This document shows positions 26,118 through 34,704 of a stretch of 64,000 bases of DNA, piece after piece. How positions within the stretch are numbered: the first letter of the stretch is position 1; every line of letters starts with the position of its first letter. Source of the DNA: Curtobacterium flaccumfaciens (GTDB lineage Bacteria; Actinomycetota; Actinomycetes; Actinomycetales; Microbacteriaceae); contig NZ_SNVW01000010.1 in NCBI RefSeq assembly GCF_004361695.1, forward strand, positions 62,001-126,000, in the 5' to 3' direction. A program made the position numbers and the translations under genes. The notes beneath the pieces are model-generated. The model was not told the DNA's origin and searched no databases. It saw only the letters and a program-made list of their open reading frames with translations.

Positions 26118-26374
26118 ACCCCGTCGGCCCCGTCGGCCCCGGGCGAACCGAGCGCCTTGCGCAACCGCGCCTCGGCGTCGTCGTCCGCAGCCGTCGCGGA
26201 CGCCGACGCGTTCGCCTCGGTGACGGCCCGCACGACCTCTTCGCGCTGGATCTTCACCCCGCGCGGTGCGTCGATGCCGATGCGGACGCCGTCCCCGCGG
26301 CTGTCGAGCACCGTGATGACGATGTCGTCACCGACGAGGATCCGCTCGCCGACCTTCCGCGTGAGTACCAGCAC
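26102..26374 (-). CDS. csrA: CsrA RNA-binding translational regulator with extended tail
   Basis: This 90-residue protein begins with the canonical CsrA fold: MLVLTRKVGERILVGDD, then GVRIGIDAPRGVKIQREEV (about 1-50). CsrA dimers bind GGA motifs in mRNA leaders; in Gram-positive bacteria they repress flagellin translation and are antagonised by FliW. The extra 35 residues (Ala/Asp-rich) are longer than usual, and the last codons lie in an 18-base tandem repeat. It is the last gene of the flagellar cluster, four bases after the flhF-like gene. No fliW or flagellin gene is in the window. Confidence 0.93.
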   Translation of the reverse strand: MLVLTRKVGERILVGDDIVITVLDSRGDGVRIGIDAPRGVKIQREEVVRAVTEANASASATAADDDAEARLRKALGSPGADGADGVAPQD

Positions 26375-26378
26375 CCGT

Positions 26379-27299
26379 TCAGCCTAGCGACAGGACGGGC
26401 ACCCCCAGCAGGTGGACCGACTCCGGCGTGGCGGTCTCCCCCGCCCCGATGGCCACGACCCCGGCCACGCCGGCCCGTCCGGCGACCGCGGACAGCATCG
26501 CCGCGGAGTCCGACGGCTTCCGCCCGACGTCCACGACGACCCACACCTGGTCCGGTGCGAGGCCCGCGACGGTGGCCGCGTCGTCCCACGCCGAGACCGC
26601 CAGGAGCGCGTACCCGTCGCGCACCCCCTCGGCGCGGGCGAGGATCCCGCTCCGCCGGTCGGCTGCGTCGGTGGGTCGGAGCGCGTACCGCGTCGCGAAG
26701 ATCCCCGCGGCCGCGTCGACGTCGTTGGGGCGGCCGACCAGCAGCACGAGGTCGCCGTCGGCGGACCGCACCGACGGTGCGGACGCGACGGGGGCGGTCG
26801 GAGCCGCCACGCGTGGGTCCGGGCGCTCGTCGCGGAGGCGATCCGCGCCTCCAGGCAGGATGGCGTCCTGGAGGCGCGACACGGCATCCGCGGGCCGTCC
26901 CGCCTCGGCGACCGGTCCGGTCGGGCGCGGGGCGCTCCCCGTGATCCCGTCCGCCACGAAGCCGTCGAGCACCGACGCGAACGCGTCGGCGCGCGTCGTC
27001 GCGGTGCCGTCGCCGCCGGCGATGCGCGCCTCGGCCTCCTCGGCGTCGGCGAGGAGCGCCGCGATGCCGACGCGCTTGACGACGCCGTCCGCGATGGCGA
27101 CCCGCGCGGTCGGGACCTCGTCGGGTGCGGGGACCTCGACGGTCGCCTCGACGTGCGCCTTGCGGAACAGGCCGCCGATGCCCGGCGTGGTGACGCGCTC
27201 GGCGGCGACGATGCGGGCACCCGCGCCGAACTCGGCCCGGACGGCGTCGCGGACCTCGTCGAGCGTGGCGCCGTTACGCTGCAATCGGGTCGGCGGCAC
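26379..27299 (-). CDS. FlhF-like protein lacking the GTPase P-loop
   Basis: This 306-residue protein lies where flhF usually follows flhA. Its N-terminus resembles the FlhF N/B region (GATLDEVRDAVRAEFGAGAR, then a KAHVEATVEV strand). The rest would be the SRP-type G domain, but the equivalent strand reads LVLLVGRPNDVDAAAG and has no GxxxxGK[ST]; DTAGR-type motifs are also missing. It is therefore probably a degenerate, non-GTPase FlhF that may still affect flagellar placement. Start GTG 27299 overlaps flhA by 26 bases. The linker contains a copy of the GCCTGGAGGCGCGG palindrome. Confidence 0.65.
   Translation of the reverse strand: MPPTRLQRNGATLDEVRDAVRAEFGAGARIVAAERVTTPGIGGLFRKAHVEATVEVPAPDEVPTARVAIADGVVKRVGIAALLADAEEAEARIAGGDGTATTRADAFASVLDGFVADGITGSAPRPTGPVAEAGRPADAVSRLQDAILPGGADRLRDERPDPRVAAPTAPVASAPSVRSADGDLVLLVGRPNDVDAAAGIFATRYALRPTDAADRRSGILARAEGVRDGYALLAVSAWDDAATVAGLAPDQVWVVVDVGRKPSDSAAMLSAVAGRAGVAGVVAIGAGETATPESVHLLGVPVLSLG
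26844..26878. repeat. Interspersed palindrome inside the flhF-like gene
   Basis: Arms CGCGCCTCCAGG and CCTGGAGGCGCG (perfect, 12 bases) surround an 11-base loop. It lies in the central, poorly conserved linker. Confidence 0.7.
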
Positions 27300-29328
27300 G
27301 GACCACTCCCACGGTCTCGATGGTGGAGCCCGCGGCGGTGGCCTCCTGGTAGGAGAGCACCGGCAGGCCGTTGGACTGCGCGGAGACCATGCGGTGCACG
27401 GCCGGGCGGAGCTGGGGGGCGCACACCAGGACGGCGGAGATCCCCTGGTCCTCGACGGCGCGGACGGCGTCGCGGAGGGAGCCGAGGACCTGTTCGATGC
27501 GGTGCGCGTCGAGCACGATCTGGGTGCCCTGCTCGGACGGTCGGAGGCCCTCGAGCATCGACTGCTCGAGCAGGGGGTCGATCATGATGACCCGGAGCGT
27601 GCCGGCGTCGAGGTACCGGGCGGGCAGCGCAGGGCCGAGCGAGGCGCGGGCGGCCTCGACGAGTCCCTCGGGGTCGGTCGACACCTTCGCGCGGAGCGTG
27701 AGCGCCTCGCAGATCCGACCGAGGTCGTTGATCGGGACCCGCTCGGCGAGGAGCCCCTGCAGGACACGCTGGAGCTCGGCGAGGGACAGCATGCCGGGGA
27801 TCAGCTCCTCGACTGCCGCGGGGTTGACCTGCTTGACGCCCTCGGTGAGGACCTTGACGTCCTCGCGGGTGAGGAGCCGCGCGGCGTTGTCGCCGATGAT
27901 CGCCTGCAGGTGCGTGACGAGCACGGAGACACGGTCGATGACGGTGGCGCCGGTCATCTCGGCGGCGTGCCGGAGCTCGGCGGGCACCCACTTGCCGGCG
28001 AGGCCGAACACCGGTTCGACGGTCGTCTCCCCCGGCAGTCCCTCGAGGTGGTCGCCGAGTGCGAGGACGCTGCGCGACGGGGCGGTGCCGCGGCCGGCCT
28101 CGACGCCGGCGATCCGGATGGCGTAGGTCGACGGCGGGAGCTCGATGCTGTCGCGGGTGCGGACGGGCGGCACGACGACGCCCATGTCGATCGCGATCTT
28201 CCGGCGGAGTGCGCGCACGCGGCCGAGCAGGTCGTCGGAGGACCCCGACACCATGTCGACGAGGTCCGGAGCGAGCAGGATCTCGAGGGCGTGCACCCGC
28301 ATCTGCTCGATGAGGTCCTCGGGGGTGTCCGCGGTCGGCGCGGCGGCGGCCAGCGCCTCCTGCTCGGCGGTCGCGGCTGCGGCACGGGTCGCGTTCTGGC
28401 CGATGCGCCAGCCGGTGAACAGCAGCGTGGCGCCGACCAGCAGGAACGGCAGGATCGGCATGCCCGGGATGAAGCCCATCGCGATCGCGGCCACTCCGGC
28501 GATCATCAGCGCGTTCTTGGACTGCCCGAGCTGGTTCGCGGCCGACGAGCCCATCTCGGACTCGGCGCCCGACCGGGTCACGATCATGCCCGTGGACACC
28601 GCCATCAGGAGCGCCGGGATCTGGGTGACGAGGCCGTCGCCGATCGTCAGGATGCCGTACTTCGACAGGGCGTCGGTGACGCTCAGCCCGTTCTGGAGCA
28701 TGCCGATCGCGATGCCGCCGACCAGGTTGATGACGATGATGAGGATGCCGGCGATCGCGTCGCCCTTGACGAACTTCGACGCACCGTCCATCGCGCCGTA
28801 GAAGTCGGCCTCGGCGGACACCGACGCACGGCGTTCCTTCGCCTGCTCGTCGGTGATGAGGCCGGCGTTGAGGTCCGCGTCGATGGCCATCTGCTTGCCG
28901 GGCATCGCGTCGAGGGTGAAGCGGGCCCCGACCTCGGCGACGCGCTCGGCGCCCTTCGTCACGACGACGAACTGGATGACGATGAGGATGAGGAAGATGA
29001 CCGCGCCGATGATGATCGAGCCGGAGACCGCGACGTGCCCGAACGCCTGGATGACGTCGCCGGCGAAGCCCTCGCCGAGGACGAGCCGGGTCGACGCGAC
29101 GTTGAGCCCGAGCCGGAACAGGGTCGCGACGAGGAGCAGTGACGGGAACACCGAGAAGTCGAGTGGCTTCTTCACGAACAGCGTCGTGAGGAGGATCACG
29201 AGCGCCAGCAGGATGTTGCAGATGATCAGGAAGTCGAGCAGGAACGACGGCACCGGCAGGATCAGCAGCAGGATGATGCCGACGATGAAGACCGGGACGG
29301 CGAGCTTCGGCAGGTCCTTGCGGTTCAT
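27274..29328 (-). CDS. flhA: Flagellar export gate protein FlhA
   Basis: This 684-residue membrane protein of the flagellar type III export gate uses its cytoplasmic ring to receive export substrates. The N-terminal half has eight hydrophobic segments and the FHIPEP-type loop (ERVAEVGARFTLDAMPGKQM, near residue 140). The soluble C-terminal half binds chaperone-substrate complexes (EELIPGMLSLAELQRVLQGL near 510). The frame is open further upstream through flhB, but the ATG at 29328 overlaps the flhB stop by four bases and gives the standard N-terminus. Confidence 0.96.
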   Translation of the reverse strand: MNRKDLPKLAVPVFIVGIILLLILPVPSFLLDFLIICNILLALVILLTTLFVKKPLDFSVFPSLLLVATLFRLGLNVASTRLVLGEGFAGDVIQAFGHVAVSGSIIIGAVIFLILIVIQFVVVTKGAERVAEVGARFTLDAMPGKQMAIDADLNAGLITDEQAKERRASVSAEADFYGAMDGASKFVKGDAIAGILIIVINLVGGIAIGMLQNGLSVTDALSKYGILTIGDGLVTQIPALLMAVSTGMIVTRSGAESEMGSSAANQLGQSKNALMIAGVAAIAMGFIPGMPILPFLLVGATLLFTGWRIGQNATRAAAATAEQEALAAAAPTADTPEDLIEQMRVHALEILLAPDLVDMVSGSSDDLLGRVRALRRKIAIDMGVVVPPVRTRDSIELPPSTYAIRIAGVEAGRGTAPSRSVLALGDHLEGLPGETTVEPVFGLAGKWVPAELRHAAEMTGATVIDRVSVLVTHLQAIIGDNAARLLTREDVKVLTEGVKQVNPAAVEELIPGMLSLAELQRVLQGLLAERVPINDLGRICEALTLRAKVSTDPEGLVEAARASLGPALPARYLDAGTLRVIMIDPLLEQSMLEGLRPSEQGTQIVLDAHRIEQVLGSLRDAVRAVEDQGISAVLVCAPQLRPAVHRMVSAQSNGLPVLSYQEATAAGSTIETVGVVRAADPIAA

Positions 29329-30551
29329 GCGGGGACTCCCTGGGTCGGTGCGGACGGTGTCGGTGCGGACGCGGTGGGCGGTGCGGGTTCGGTGCGTTGC
29401 GTGCGGAGTTTGCGGGGACGGAGGTCCCCGCTGAGCGTGGCCGGGTCGATGACCGCGGCGACCTCGTCGGGCGTGGTCGGCCGCGGCGGTGCGTGCGTGC
29501 CGGCCGCCGCTCCCCGCGCCTTGAGCGCCATCACGAACGACAGCACCCGGGCCACGGGCGTGTAGAGGTCGACGGGCACCTCCTGCCCGAGCTCGCACGT
29601 CGCGTGCAGCGCCCGGGTGAGCGGGACGTCGCGGACGATCGGCACGCGCTCCTGTTCGGCGCGGTCGCGGATCATGCTCGCGACCGGCCCGGCGCCCTTC
29701 GCGACGACCCGCGGCGCGGACTTGCCCGGCTCGTACTTGAGCGCGACGGCGTAGTGCGTCGGGTTGGTCATCACGACGTCGGCCGTGCCGATGGCCTGCA
29801 CCATGCGGTTCCGGCTCATCGCGAGCTGGCGGGACCGGCGCTGGGACTTCACGAGCGGGTCGCCCTCGCTGTGCTTGTTCTCGTCCTTGACCTCGCGCTT
29901 GGTCATCATGGTGCGCTTCCGGTTCCGGCGGATGACGACGAGCACGTCGAGCGCGGCGAGGACGAGCCCGGCGGCGATCGCGGCGCGCATCAGGGTGCCG
30001 GTGCCCGCCGCGGCGGCGTCGAGCACGGCGGAGAGCGGCAGCGACCCGCTCGTCATGAGGACCGGCACGAGCGCCTGCACCGCGAACCAGAGCACGAGGC
30101 CGACGACCACGGTCTTGAGCAGGGCCTTGAGGCCGTTCCAGAGCGCCTGGGTACCGAAGACGCGCTTCAGGCCGGCGATCGGGTCGAAGTGGTCCGGCTG
30201 CGGCGCCATCTTCCGGAAGTGCACCCCGCCCTGCGCCACCGCCGCCGCGACGACCGCGACCAGGACGACGCCGAGCATCGGGCCGAGCGTGGCGCCGATC
30301 GACCCGAGGGCATCGTGGAAGACCTCGTTCATCGTGCCGATCGTGGGGTCGGCGATGACGCGCTGCACGGCCCGGAGCTGGTCGGACCCGGCGGCGGCGG
30401 CGTTGCCCACCGCGGCGGGCATCATCACGGCCGCTGCGGCGATGCCGATCCACGCGCCGAGGTCCTGCGAACGCCCGATCTGGCCCTTCTGGTGGACCTC
30501 GCGCATCCGTTTCTGGGTGGCCTGTTCGGACCGTTCTCCGCTGTCGGACAC
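29325..30551 (-). CDS. flhB: Flagellar export switch protein FlhB
   Basis: This 408-residue inner-membrane protein controls the switch from rod/hook to filament export. The N-terminus is standard (SERSEQATQKRMREVHQKGQ-like), followed by four membrane helices and a cytoplasmic domain. The self-cleavage motif NPTH is intact at residues 263-266. The C-terminal tail after about residue 345 is long, Pro/Thr/Ala-rich and atypical. Its start is four bases from the fliR stop. Confidence 0.96.
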   Translation of the reverse strand: MSDSGERSEQATQKRMREVHQKGQIGRSQDLGAWIGIAAAAVMMPAAVGNAAAAGSDQLRAVQRVIADPTIGTMNEVFHDALGSIGATLGPMLGVVLVAVVAAAVAQGGVHFRKMAPQPDHFDPIAGLKRVFGTQALWNGLKALLKTVVVGLVLWFAVQALVPVLMTSGSLPLSAVLDAAAAGTGTLMRAAIAAGLVLAALDVLVVIRRNRKRTMMTKREVKDENKHSEGDPLVKSQRRSRQLAMSRNRMVQAIGTADVVMTNPTHYAVALKYEPGKSAPRVVAKGAGPVASMIRDRAEQERVPIVRDVPLTRALHATCELGQEVPVDLYTPVARVLSFVMALKARGAAAGTHAPPRPTTPDEVAAVIDPATLSGDLRPRKLRTQRTEPAPPTASAPTPSAPTQGVPA

Positions 30552-30555
30552 CGGG

Positions 30556-31314
30556 TCACCCCCGTCCCGTGATCGCGGCCACCGCGTCGCCGGTCAGCGA
30601 CGACACGACGGACGGCAGGGCCATGAAGAGCGCGCCGGCGAAGACGACGGTCAGGCCGATCTTGATCGGGAATCCCATCTGGAAGGCGTTGAGGGCCGGT
30701 GCGACGCGGGTGAGCAGGCCGAGGCCGACGTCGGCGAGGAAGAGCACGACGACGAGCGGTCCGGCGATCTGCAGGGTGGCGAGGAACATCTGCGACAGCG
30801 CGGTGACGAGGAGCGACGCCATGCCGCCGAGCTCGAACGTGCCGGTGAGCGGCACCGCGTCGAACGACCGGACGAGTCCGCCGACGATGAGCTGGTAGCC
30901 GCCCGAGGCGAACAGCAGCGCGAGCGACGCCATCTGGAACAGCCGGGTGAACTGCGCGCCGTTCACCTGCGACTGCGGGTCGAACGCCTGCGCCAGGGTG
31001 AAGCCGCCGAACAGGTCGATGAGGGCACCGGCGGACTGCACGGCCGCGAAGACCAGGAACACCAGGAAGCCGAGGGCGAGCCCGACGACGAGCTGTGTGA
31101 CGAGGGCGAGCAGGAACGGCCCGGTGTCGAGCGAGTGGTAGCCGTCGGCGACCTTCGGGGCGACGCCGATCGCCAGGCCGATGCCGAGGATCACCTTCAC
31201 GGTGCCGGGGAACGCACGGTACGAGAACGGCGGCGCGATGACGAAGAACGCGACGAGCCGGACGCCGGCGAGCATCGTCGCCTCGAGGCGGTCGCCGTTG
31301 ATCACGAGGTCCAT
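30556..31314 (-). CDS. fliR: Flagellar export protein FliR
   Basis: This 252-residue membrane protein of the export gate joins FliP and FliQ. Several hydrophobic helices are visible (AFFVIAPPFSYRAFPGTVKV near the start, IAGPLVVVLFLADVGLGLL near 190). The open frame is longer, but ATG 31314 overlaps the fliQ stop and gives the expected length. Confidence 0.95.
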   Translation of the reverse strand: MDLVINGDRLEATMLAGVRLVAFFVIAPPFSYRAFPGTVKVILGIGLAIGVAPKVADGYHSLDTGPFLLALVTQLVVGLALGFLVFLVFAAVQSAGALIDLFGGFTLAQAFDPQSQVNGAQFTRLFQMASLALLFASGGYQLIVGGLVRSFDAVPLTGTFELGGMASLLVTALSQMFLATLQIAGPLVVVLFLADVGLGLLTRVAPALNAFQMGFPIKIGLTVVFAGALFMALPSVVSSLTGDAVAAITGRG

Positions 31315-31589
31315 CAGCCGGCCCCGAGCAGCTTCGGGATCATGTCGAAGGCGACGTGGGTGAACGCGACCATCTCCGAGATCATCCAGTTGCCGCAGAC
31401 GACCAGCGCGATCGCGACGGCGACGGCCTTCGGCACGAACGAGAGCGTGACCTCCTGGATCTGCGTGACCGACTGGAACAGCGAGATCGCGAAGCCCACG
31501 ACGAGCGAGGTGACGAGGACGGGGGCCGCGAGCTTCGCCGACACGAGGAGCGCCTGCAGCACGAGGTCGATGACGGCCTGCTGGTTCAT
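31314..31589 (-). CDS. fliQ: Flagellar export protein FliQ
   Basis: This 91-residue protein has two membrane helices, typical of FliQ. The conserved central stretch (VGFAISLFQSVTQIQEVTLSF) lies at about residues 31-51. It packs around FliP-FliR in the export channel. It starts 24 bases after fliP and overlaps fliR. Confidence 0.96.
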   Translation of the reverse strand: MNQQAVIDLVLQALLVSAKLAAPVLVTSLVVGFAISLFQSVTQIQEVTLSFVPKAVAVAIALVVCGNWMISEMVAFTHVAFDMIPKLLGAG

Positions 31590-31613
31590 GCGAGTCCCCC
31601 TGACGCGACGGCG

Positions 31614-32450
31614 CTAGACAACGTGGTAGCTCTCGATGAGCGACTTGATGATGAGGCCCCACCCGTCGACGAGGACGAACAGCAGGATTTTGAACGGCAG
31701 CGAGATCATCACCGGCGGGAGCATCATCATGCCCATCGACATGAGCGCGGCGGAGACGACGAGGTCGATGACGAGGAACGGGATGAAGATGACGAACCCG
31801 ATGATGAACGCGCTCCGCAGCTCGGAGATCACGAACGCGGGGATCACGGTCGTCATCGGCACGTCGGCCATCGTCTTCGGGTTGCCCTGCCCGGCGGCGC
31901 GGGTGATGAGGGCGACGTCCTCCTCGCGCGTCTGGTGCAGCATGAACGTGCGGAGCGGCTTCGTGCCGACCTCGACGGCCTTCGCGAAGTCGATGTGCCC
32001 GGCGAGGTAGGGCTGCAGGGCGTCGTCGTTGATGTGCCCGAGGACCGGCGCCATCACGAACAGCGACAGGAACAGCGCGAGGCCGGCGATGACCTGGTTC
32101 GGCGGGATGGACTGCAGGCCGAGCGCGTTCCGGGTCATCGCGAGCACGACGAAGATCTTCGTGAACGACGTCATCATGAGCAGGAGCGCCGGAGCGACGC
32201 TCAGGAGCGTGATCCCGATGAGGGTCACGACCGCCGACGACGGCGTGCCGTCCGGGCCGTTCACGCTGACGCTGAAGTCGCCGTTCGCCGGCGGCGTCGG
32301 GGAGGCGGGAGCGGTCGGCTGGACGACCCCGGCGGCGTGCGCCCCGGTCGCGGTGAGCATGAGGAACCCGGCGACCGCGACGAGCCCGAGCAGGACGAGT
32401 GCGACGACCCGTCCGGAGCGCGCCAGCCGGTGCGACGTCGCGGCGGTCAC
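31614..32450 (-). CDS. fliP: Flagellar export protein FliP
   Basis: This 278-residue core channel protein of the export gate has an N-terminal signal-like helix with an AHAA cleavage site. Conserved blocks follow: LMMTSFTKIFVVLAMTRNAL, and near the C-terminus DLVVSAALMSMGMMMLPPVM. A GTG start at 32450 overlaps the fliO stop (GTGA). The longer reading through fliO is only a shadow frame. Confidence 0.95.
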   Translation of the reverse strand: MTAATSHRLARSGRVVALVLLGLVAVAGFLMLTATGAHAAGVVQPTAPASPTPPANGDFSVSVNGPDGTPSSAVVTLIGITLLSVAPALLLMMTSFTKIFVVLAMTRNALGLQSIPPNQVIAGLALFLSLFVMAPVLGHINDDALQPYLAGHIDFAKAVEVGTKPLRTFMLHQTREEDVALITRAAGQGNPKTMADVPMTTVIPAFVISELRSAFIIGFVIFIPFLVIDLVVSAALMSMGMMMLPPVMISLPFKILLFVLVDGWGLIIKSLIESYHVV

Positions 32451-32980
32451 CCGGCCCGCCGGTTCCGGAGCGCGGCGGCGGCCTGCCGCCAGGTCTCGGC
32501 CGACAGGATCGAGCCCTGCAGCTGCGCCGAGGTGGGCACGGCGGTGCGCTGCGAGCGGCGGTTCCGCGGGCGCATGGGCAGCGGCTCCGCCGCGTCGGCC
32601 GGGAGGCGCGGCTCGGCCGCCGTCTGCTGTGCGAGTTCCTGACGGAACTGCTCGGCCGACGGTGTCGGACGCACCGGCAGCTGGACGGGGCCGGTCACGA
32701 TGGTCAGCTCGGGCGCTGGCGCCTGCCCGCTGGTGAGCAGGGCGACGCCGTGCTCGGAGACACCGAGCACGAGGCGCTCCCCCTCGACGTCGACCACGAC
32801 GACGCTCGCCTTGCCGCCGATGCCCTGTCGGGCGACGACCTCGACCGAGGCCGAACGGCGTCCCTTCGCCCTGCCCGCGCCGAACTGGCCCTTCGCCATG
32901 CGTCGGTGCAGCACCCACATGAGGGCGAGCACGACGCCGAGCGAGAGCGCGACGCGGAGGGCGATGACGAGCGTGTCCAC
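32447..32980 (-). CDS. fliO: Flagellar export protein FliO
   Basis: This 177-residue protein has one N-terminal membrane helix (about 5-25) and a basic cytoplasmic region. A beta-rich stretch (SVEVVARQGIGGKASVVVVD, about 44-63) is typical of FliO, which helps FliP assemble. The C-terminal half is a low-complexity Pro/Arg/Gln tail. The start is GTG. Confidence 0.9.
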   Translation of the reverse strand: MDTLVIALRVALSLGVVLALMWVLHRRMAKGQFGAGRAKGRRSASVEVVARQGIGGKASVVVVDVEGERLVLGVSEHGVALLTSGQAPAPELTIVTGPVQLPVRPTPSAEQFRQELAQQTAAEPRLPADAAEPLPMRPRNRRSQRTAVPTSAQLQGSILSAETWRQAAAALRNRRAG

Positions 32981-32988
32981 GGCGGGGC

Positions 32989-33699
32989 TCAGACGGATTC
33001 GGCGACGTCGAGGATCTTCGTGATCCGCACCGCGTAGTCCTGGTCGACAACGACGACCTCGCCGTGCGCGATGAGCCGGCCGTTGAGGAGCACGTCGGCG
33101 GGGGCGCCGGCGCTGCGGTCGAGCTCGACGACGGCGCCCGGTTCCATGCCGAGGACGTCGCGGACGGACATCCGGGTGCGGCCGATCTCGACGGTCAGGG
33201 TCATCTCGACGTTGTTGATGCGCCCGAGGTTGCCGGTCGGGATGGTCGCCGCGGGGGTGGCCGGTGCCGACACGGTGCCGTTCTCGCGGACGCGCAGCGC
33301 GAACCAGCCGCCGGGGACGCCGCCGGCCGTGAGCTCGAACACCACGGTGTCCGGGTCCGCCAGGAGCGCCGACGCCGACTCGCGGCGGGCGTCGCCGAGG
33401 ACCCCGACGCCGAGCACGCCCGCGGCGGCCTCGAGCGACGGACGGAGGACGTCGGTGACGTCGACGATCCCGTGTTCGGTGCCGCCCGCGGCCGCGACGG
33501 ACTCGAGGTCGGTGAGCACGAGCACCAGGTCGGCCGACAGGCCGCCGACGAACGACGCGACCACCGCGTCACCGGCCGCTTCGAGGGCGACGGGAGTCGC
33601 GCCTCCAGGCTGGAGCACCGCCGTCAACGGAGCGGCCGTCGGGAGCTGCGCGACGAGGGACTCGGCCGCCTGCGTGTGGAGGGTGGTGGTGACGGTCAT
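32989..33699 (-). CDS. fliN: Flagellar motor switch protein FliN
   Basis: This 236-residue C-ring protein has a C-terminal SpoA domain (about 160-235) with MTLTVEIGRTRMSVRDVLGM, then GAVVELDRSAGAPADVLLNG. The N-terminal part (about 1-120) resembles a CheC/FliY-like region, as in Gram-positive FliN/FliY. The phosphatase motif is not evident. An interspersed repeat arm lies at codons near 30. It overlaps fliM by four bases. Confidence 0.93.
   Translation of the reverse strand: MTVTTTLHTQAAESLVAQLPTAAPLTAVLQPGGATPVALEAAGDAVVASFVGGLSADLVLVLTDLESVAAAGGTEHGIVDVTDVLRPSLEAAAGVLGVGVLGDARRESASALLADPDTVVFELTAGGVPGGWFALRVRENGTVSAPATPAATIPTGNLGRINNVEMTLTVEIGRTRMSVRDVLGMEPGAVVELDRSAGAPADVLLNGRLIAHGEVVVVDQDYAVRITKILDVAESV
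33598..33610. repeat. Single arm of the GCCTGGAGGCGCGG element inside fliN
   Basis: CGCGCCTCCAGGC lies near codon 30 of fliN and is followed by TGGAG, a partial second arm. Confidence 0.55.
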
Positions 33700-34574
33700 G
33701 CGCTGGGCTCCGATGTGGTGGTGACGACGATGCCGGCGAGGCGCGAGCCGTTCGCGCCGACCGCGGCCGTGCCGACGGGCTCGCCGTCGACCGTGATGGT
33801 GAGGGGACGGTGCTGCGGGTGCGGCAGCGGCAGGACGTCGCCGACGGCGAGCCGGAGGACCTGCGAGGGCAGGACCGGCGCCGACGCGAAGCGGAGGCTG
33901 ACGCCGACCGGCACCCCGGCGAGCTGCGCGTCGAGCAGGGCGCGGGCGTCGGCGGGCGACACGTGGGTGGCGGCCTCGCCGAGCTGCGGCAGCACGGCGT
34001 CGGCGGGCAGCGCGAGCGTCCCCGGTGAGACCCGGTCACCGACGCGGATCGTGAACGAGGCGACGATCATCAGGTCGCCCTTCTGGGCGGCCTGGGCGAA
34101 CTGCGAGTTGAACTGGAAGCCGCCGACCGTGACGTCGTGCGCGAGGAGCCCGCCGAACGAGTAGCGGAGGTCGTCGAGGGCGTCCTCGACGATGCGACGG
34201 ACGAGGGCCTGCTCGATGGGGGTGAAGGTGCGGTCCGGCGTCGGCAGCGGCTTCGAGGCGCCGAGCGCGTGCGAGACCCAGGTCAGGGCGGCGTCGAGCG
34301 GGACCTGCAGCACGCCCTTCGGGATCACGTCCGCGATCGGGAGCAGCACCATGCCGGTGAGCGCGGGTAGCGACGCCGCGTACTCGTCGTACGTCGTCAT
34401 CTGTACCTGCTCGCACGTGACCTGGCTCACCGCGCGGACCTTCGCGGTCAGCTGGGTGCCCCACTGGCGCGCGAAGGTCTCGAAGGCGAGCTCGAGGACC
34501 CGGGCGTGCTCGCGGGCGAGCGTCGACGGGCGCGCGAAGTCGTACACCTCGGGCGCTGGCAGGGTCTCGGTCAC
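33696..34574 (-). CDS. fliM: Flagellar motor switch protein FliM
   Basis: This 292-residue C-ring protein binds FliG and phosphorylated CheY. The middle CheC-like domain is seen at about 30-205 (LTGMVLLPIADVIPKGVLQV), and a C-terminal SpoA domain at about 215-290. The N-terminal CheY-binding motif (LSQ-E-ID in model species) is not clear; the start reads TETLPAPEVYDFARPSTLAR. A GTG start is used. Between it and motB lie 130 bases where fliL would usually be. Confidence 0.93.
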   Translation of the reverse strand: MTETLPAPEVYDFARPSTLAREHARVLELAFETFARQWGTQLTAKVRAVSQVTCEQVQMTTYDEYAASLPALTGMVLLPIADVIPKGVLQVPLDAALTWVSHALGASKPLPTPDRTFTPIEQALVRRIVEDALDDLRYSFGGLLAHDVTVGGFQFNSQFAQAAQKGDLMIVASFTIRVGDRVSPGTLALPADAVLPQLGEAATHVSPADARALLDAQLAGVPVGVSLRFASAPVLPSQVLRLAVGDVLPLPHPQHRPLTITVDGEPVGTAAVGANGSRLAGIVVTTTSEPSA

Positions 34575-34704
34575 GGGTGCGTCTATCGGTCCGCCGTGCC
34601 GGACCCGTCAGTGCCGTGCCCCCGCTGTGCCCACTTCTGGGGAGGCCGCGGTCGTGTCCCAAGTCGGTGTCAGTATCGGTGGTGGTGTCGATGTCGGTCG
34701 GGCG

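Noticed and set aside
34575-34704. A hidden short fliL gene
   Set aside because: The gap is too short, and no frame shows the membrane helix expected for FliL.
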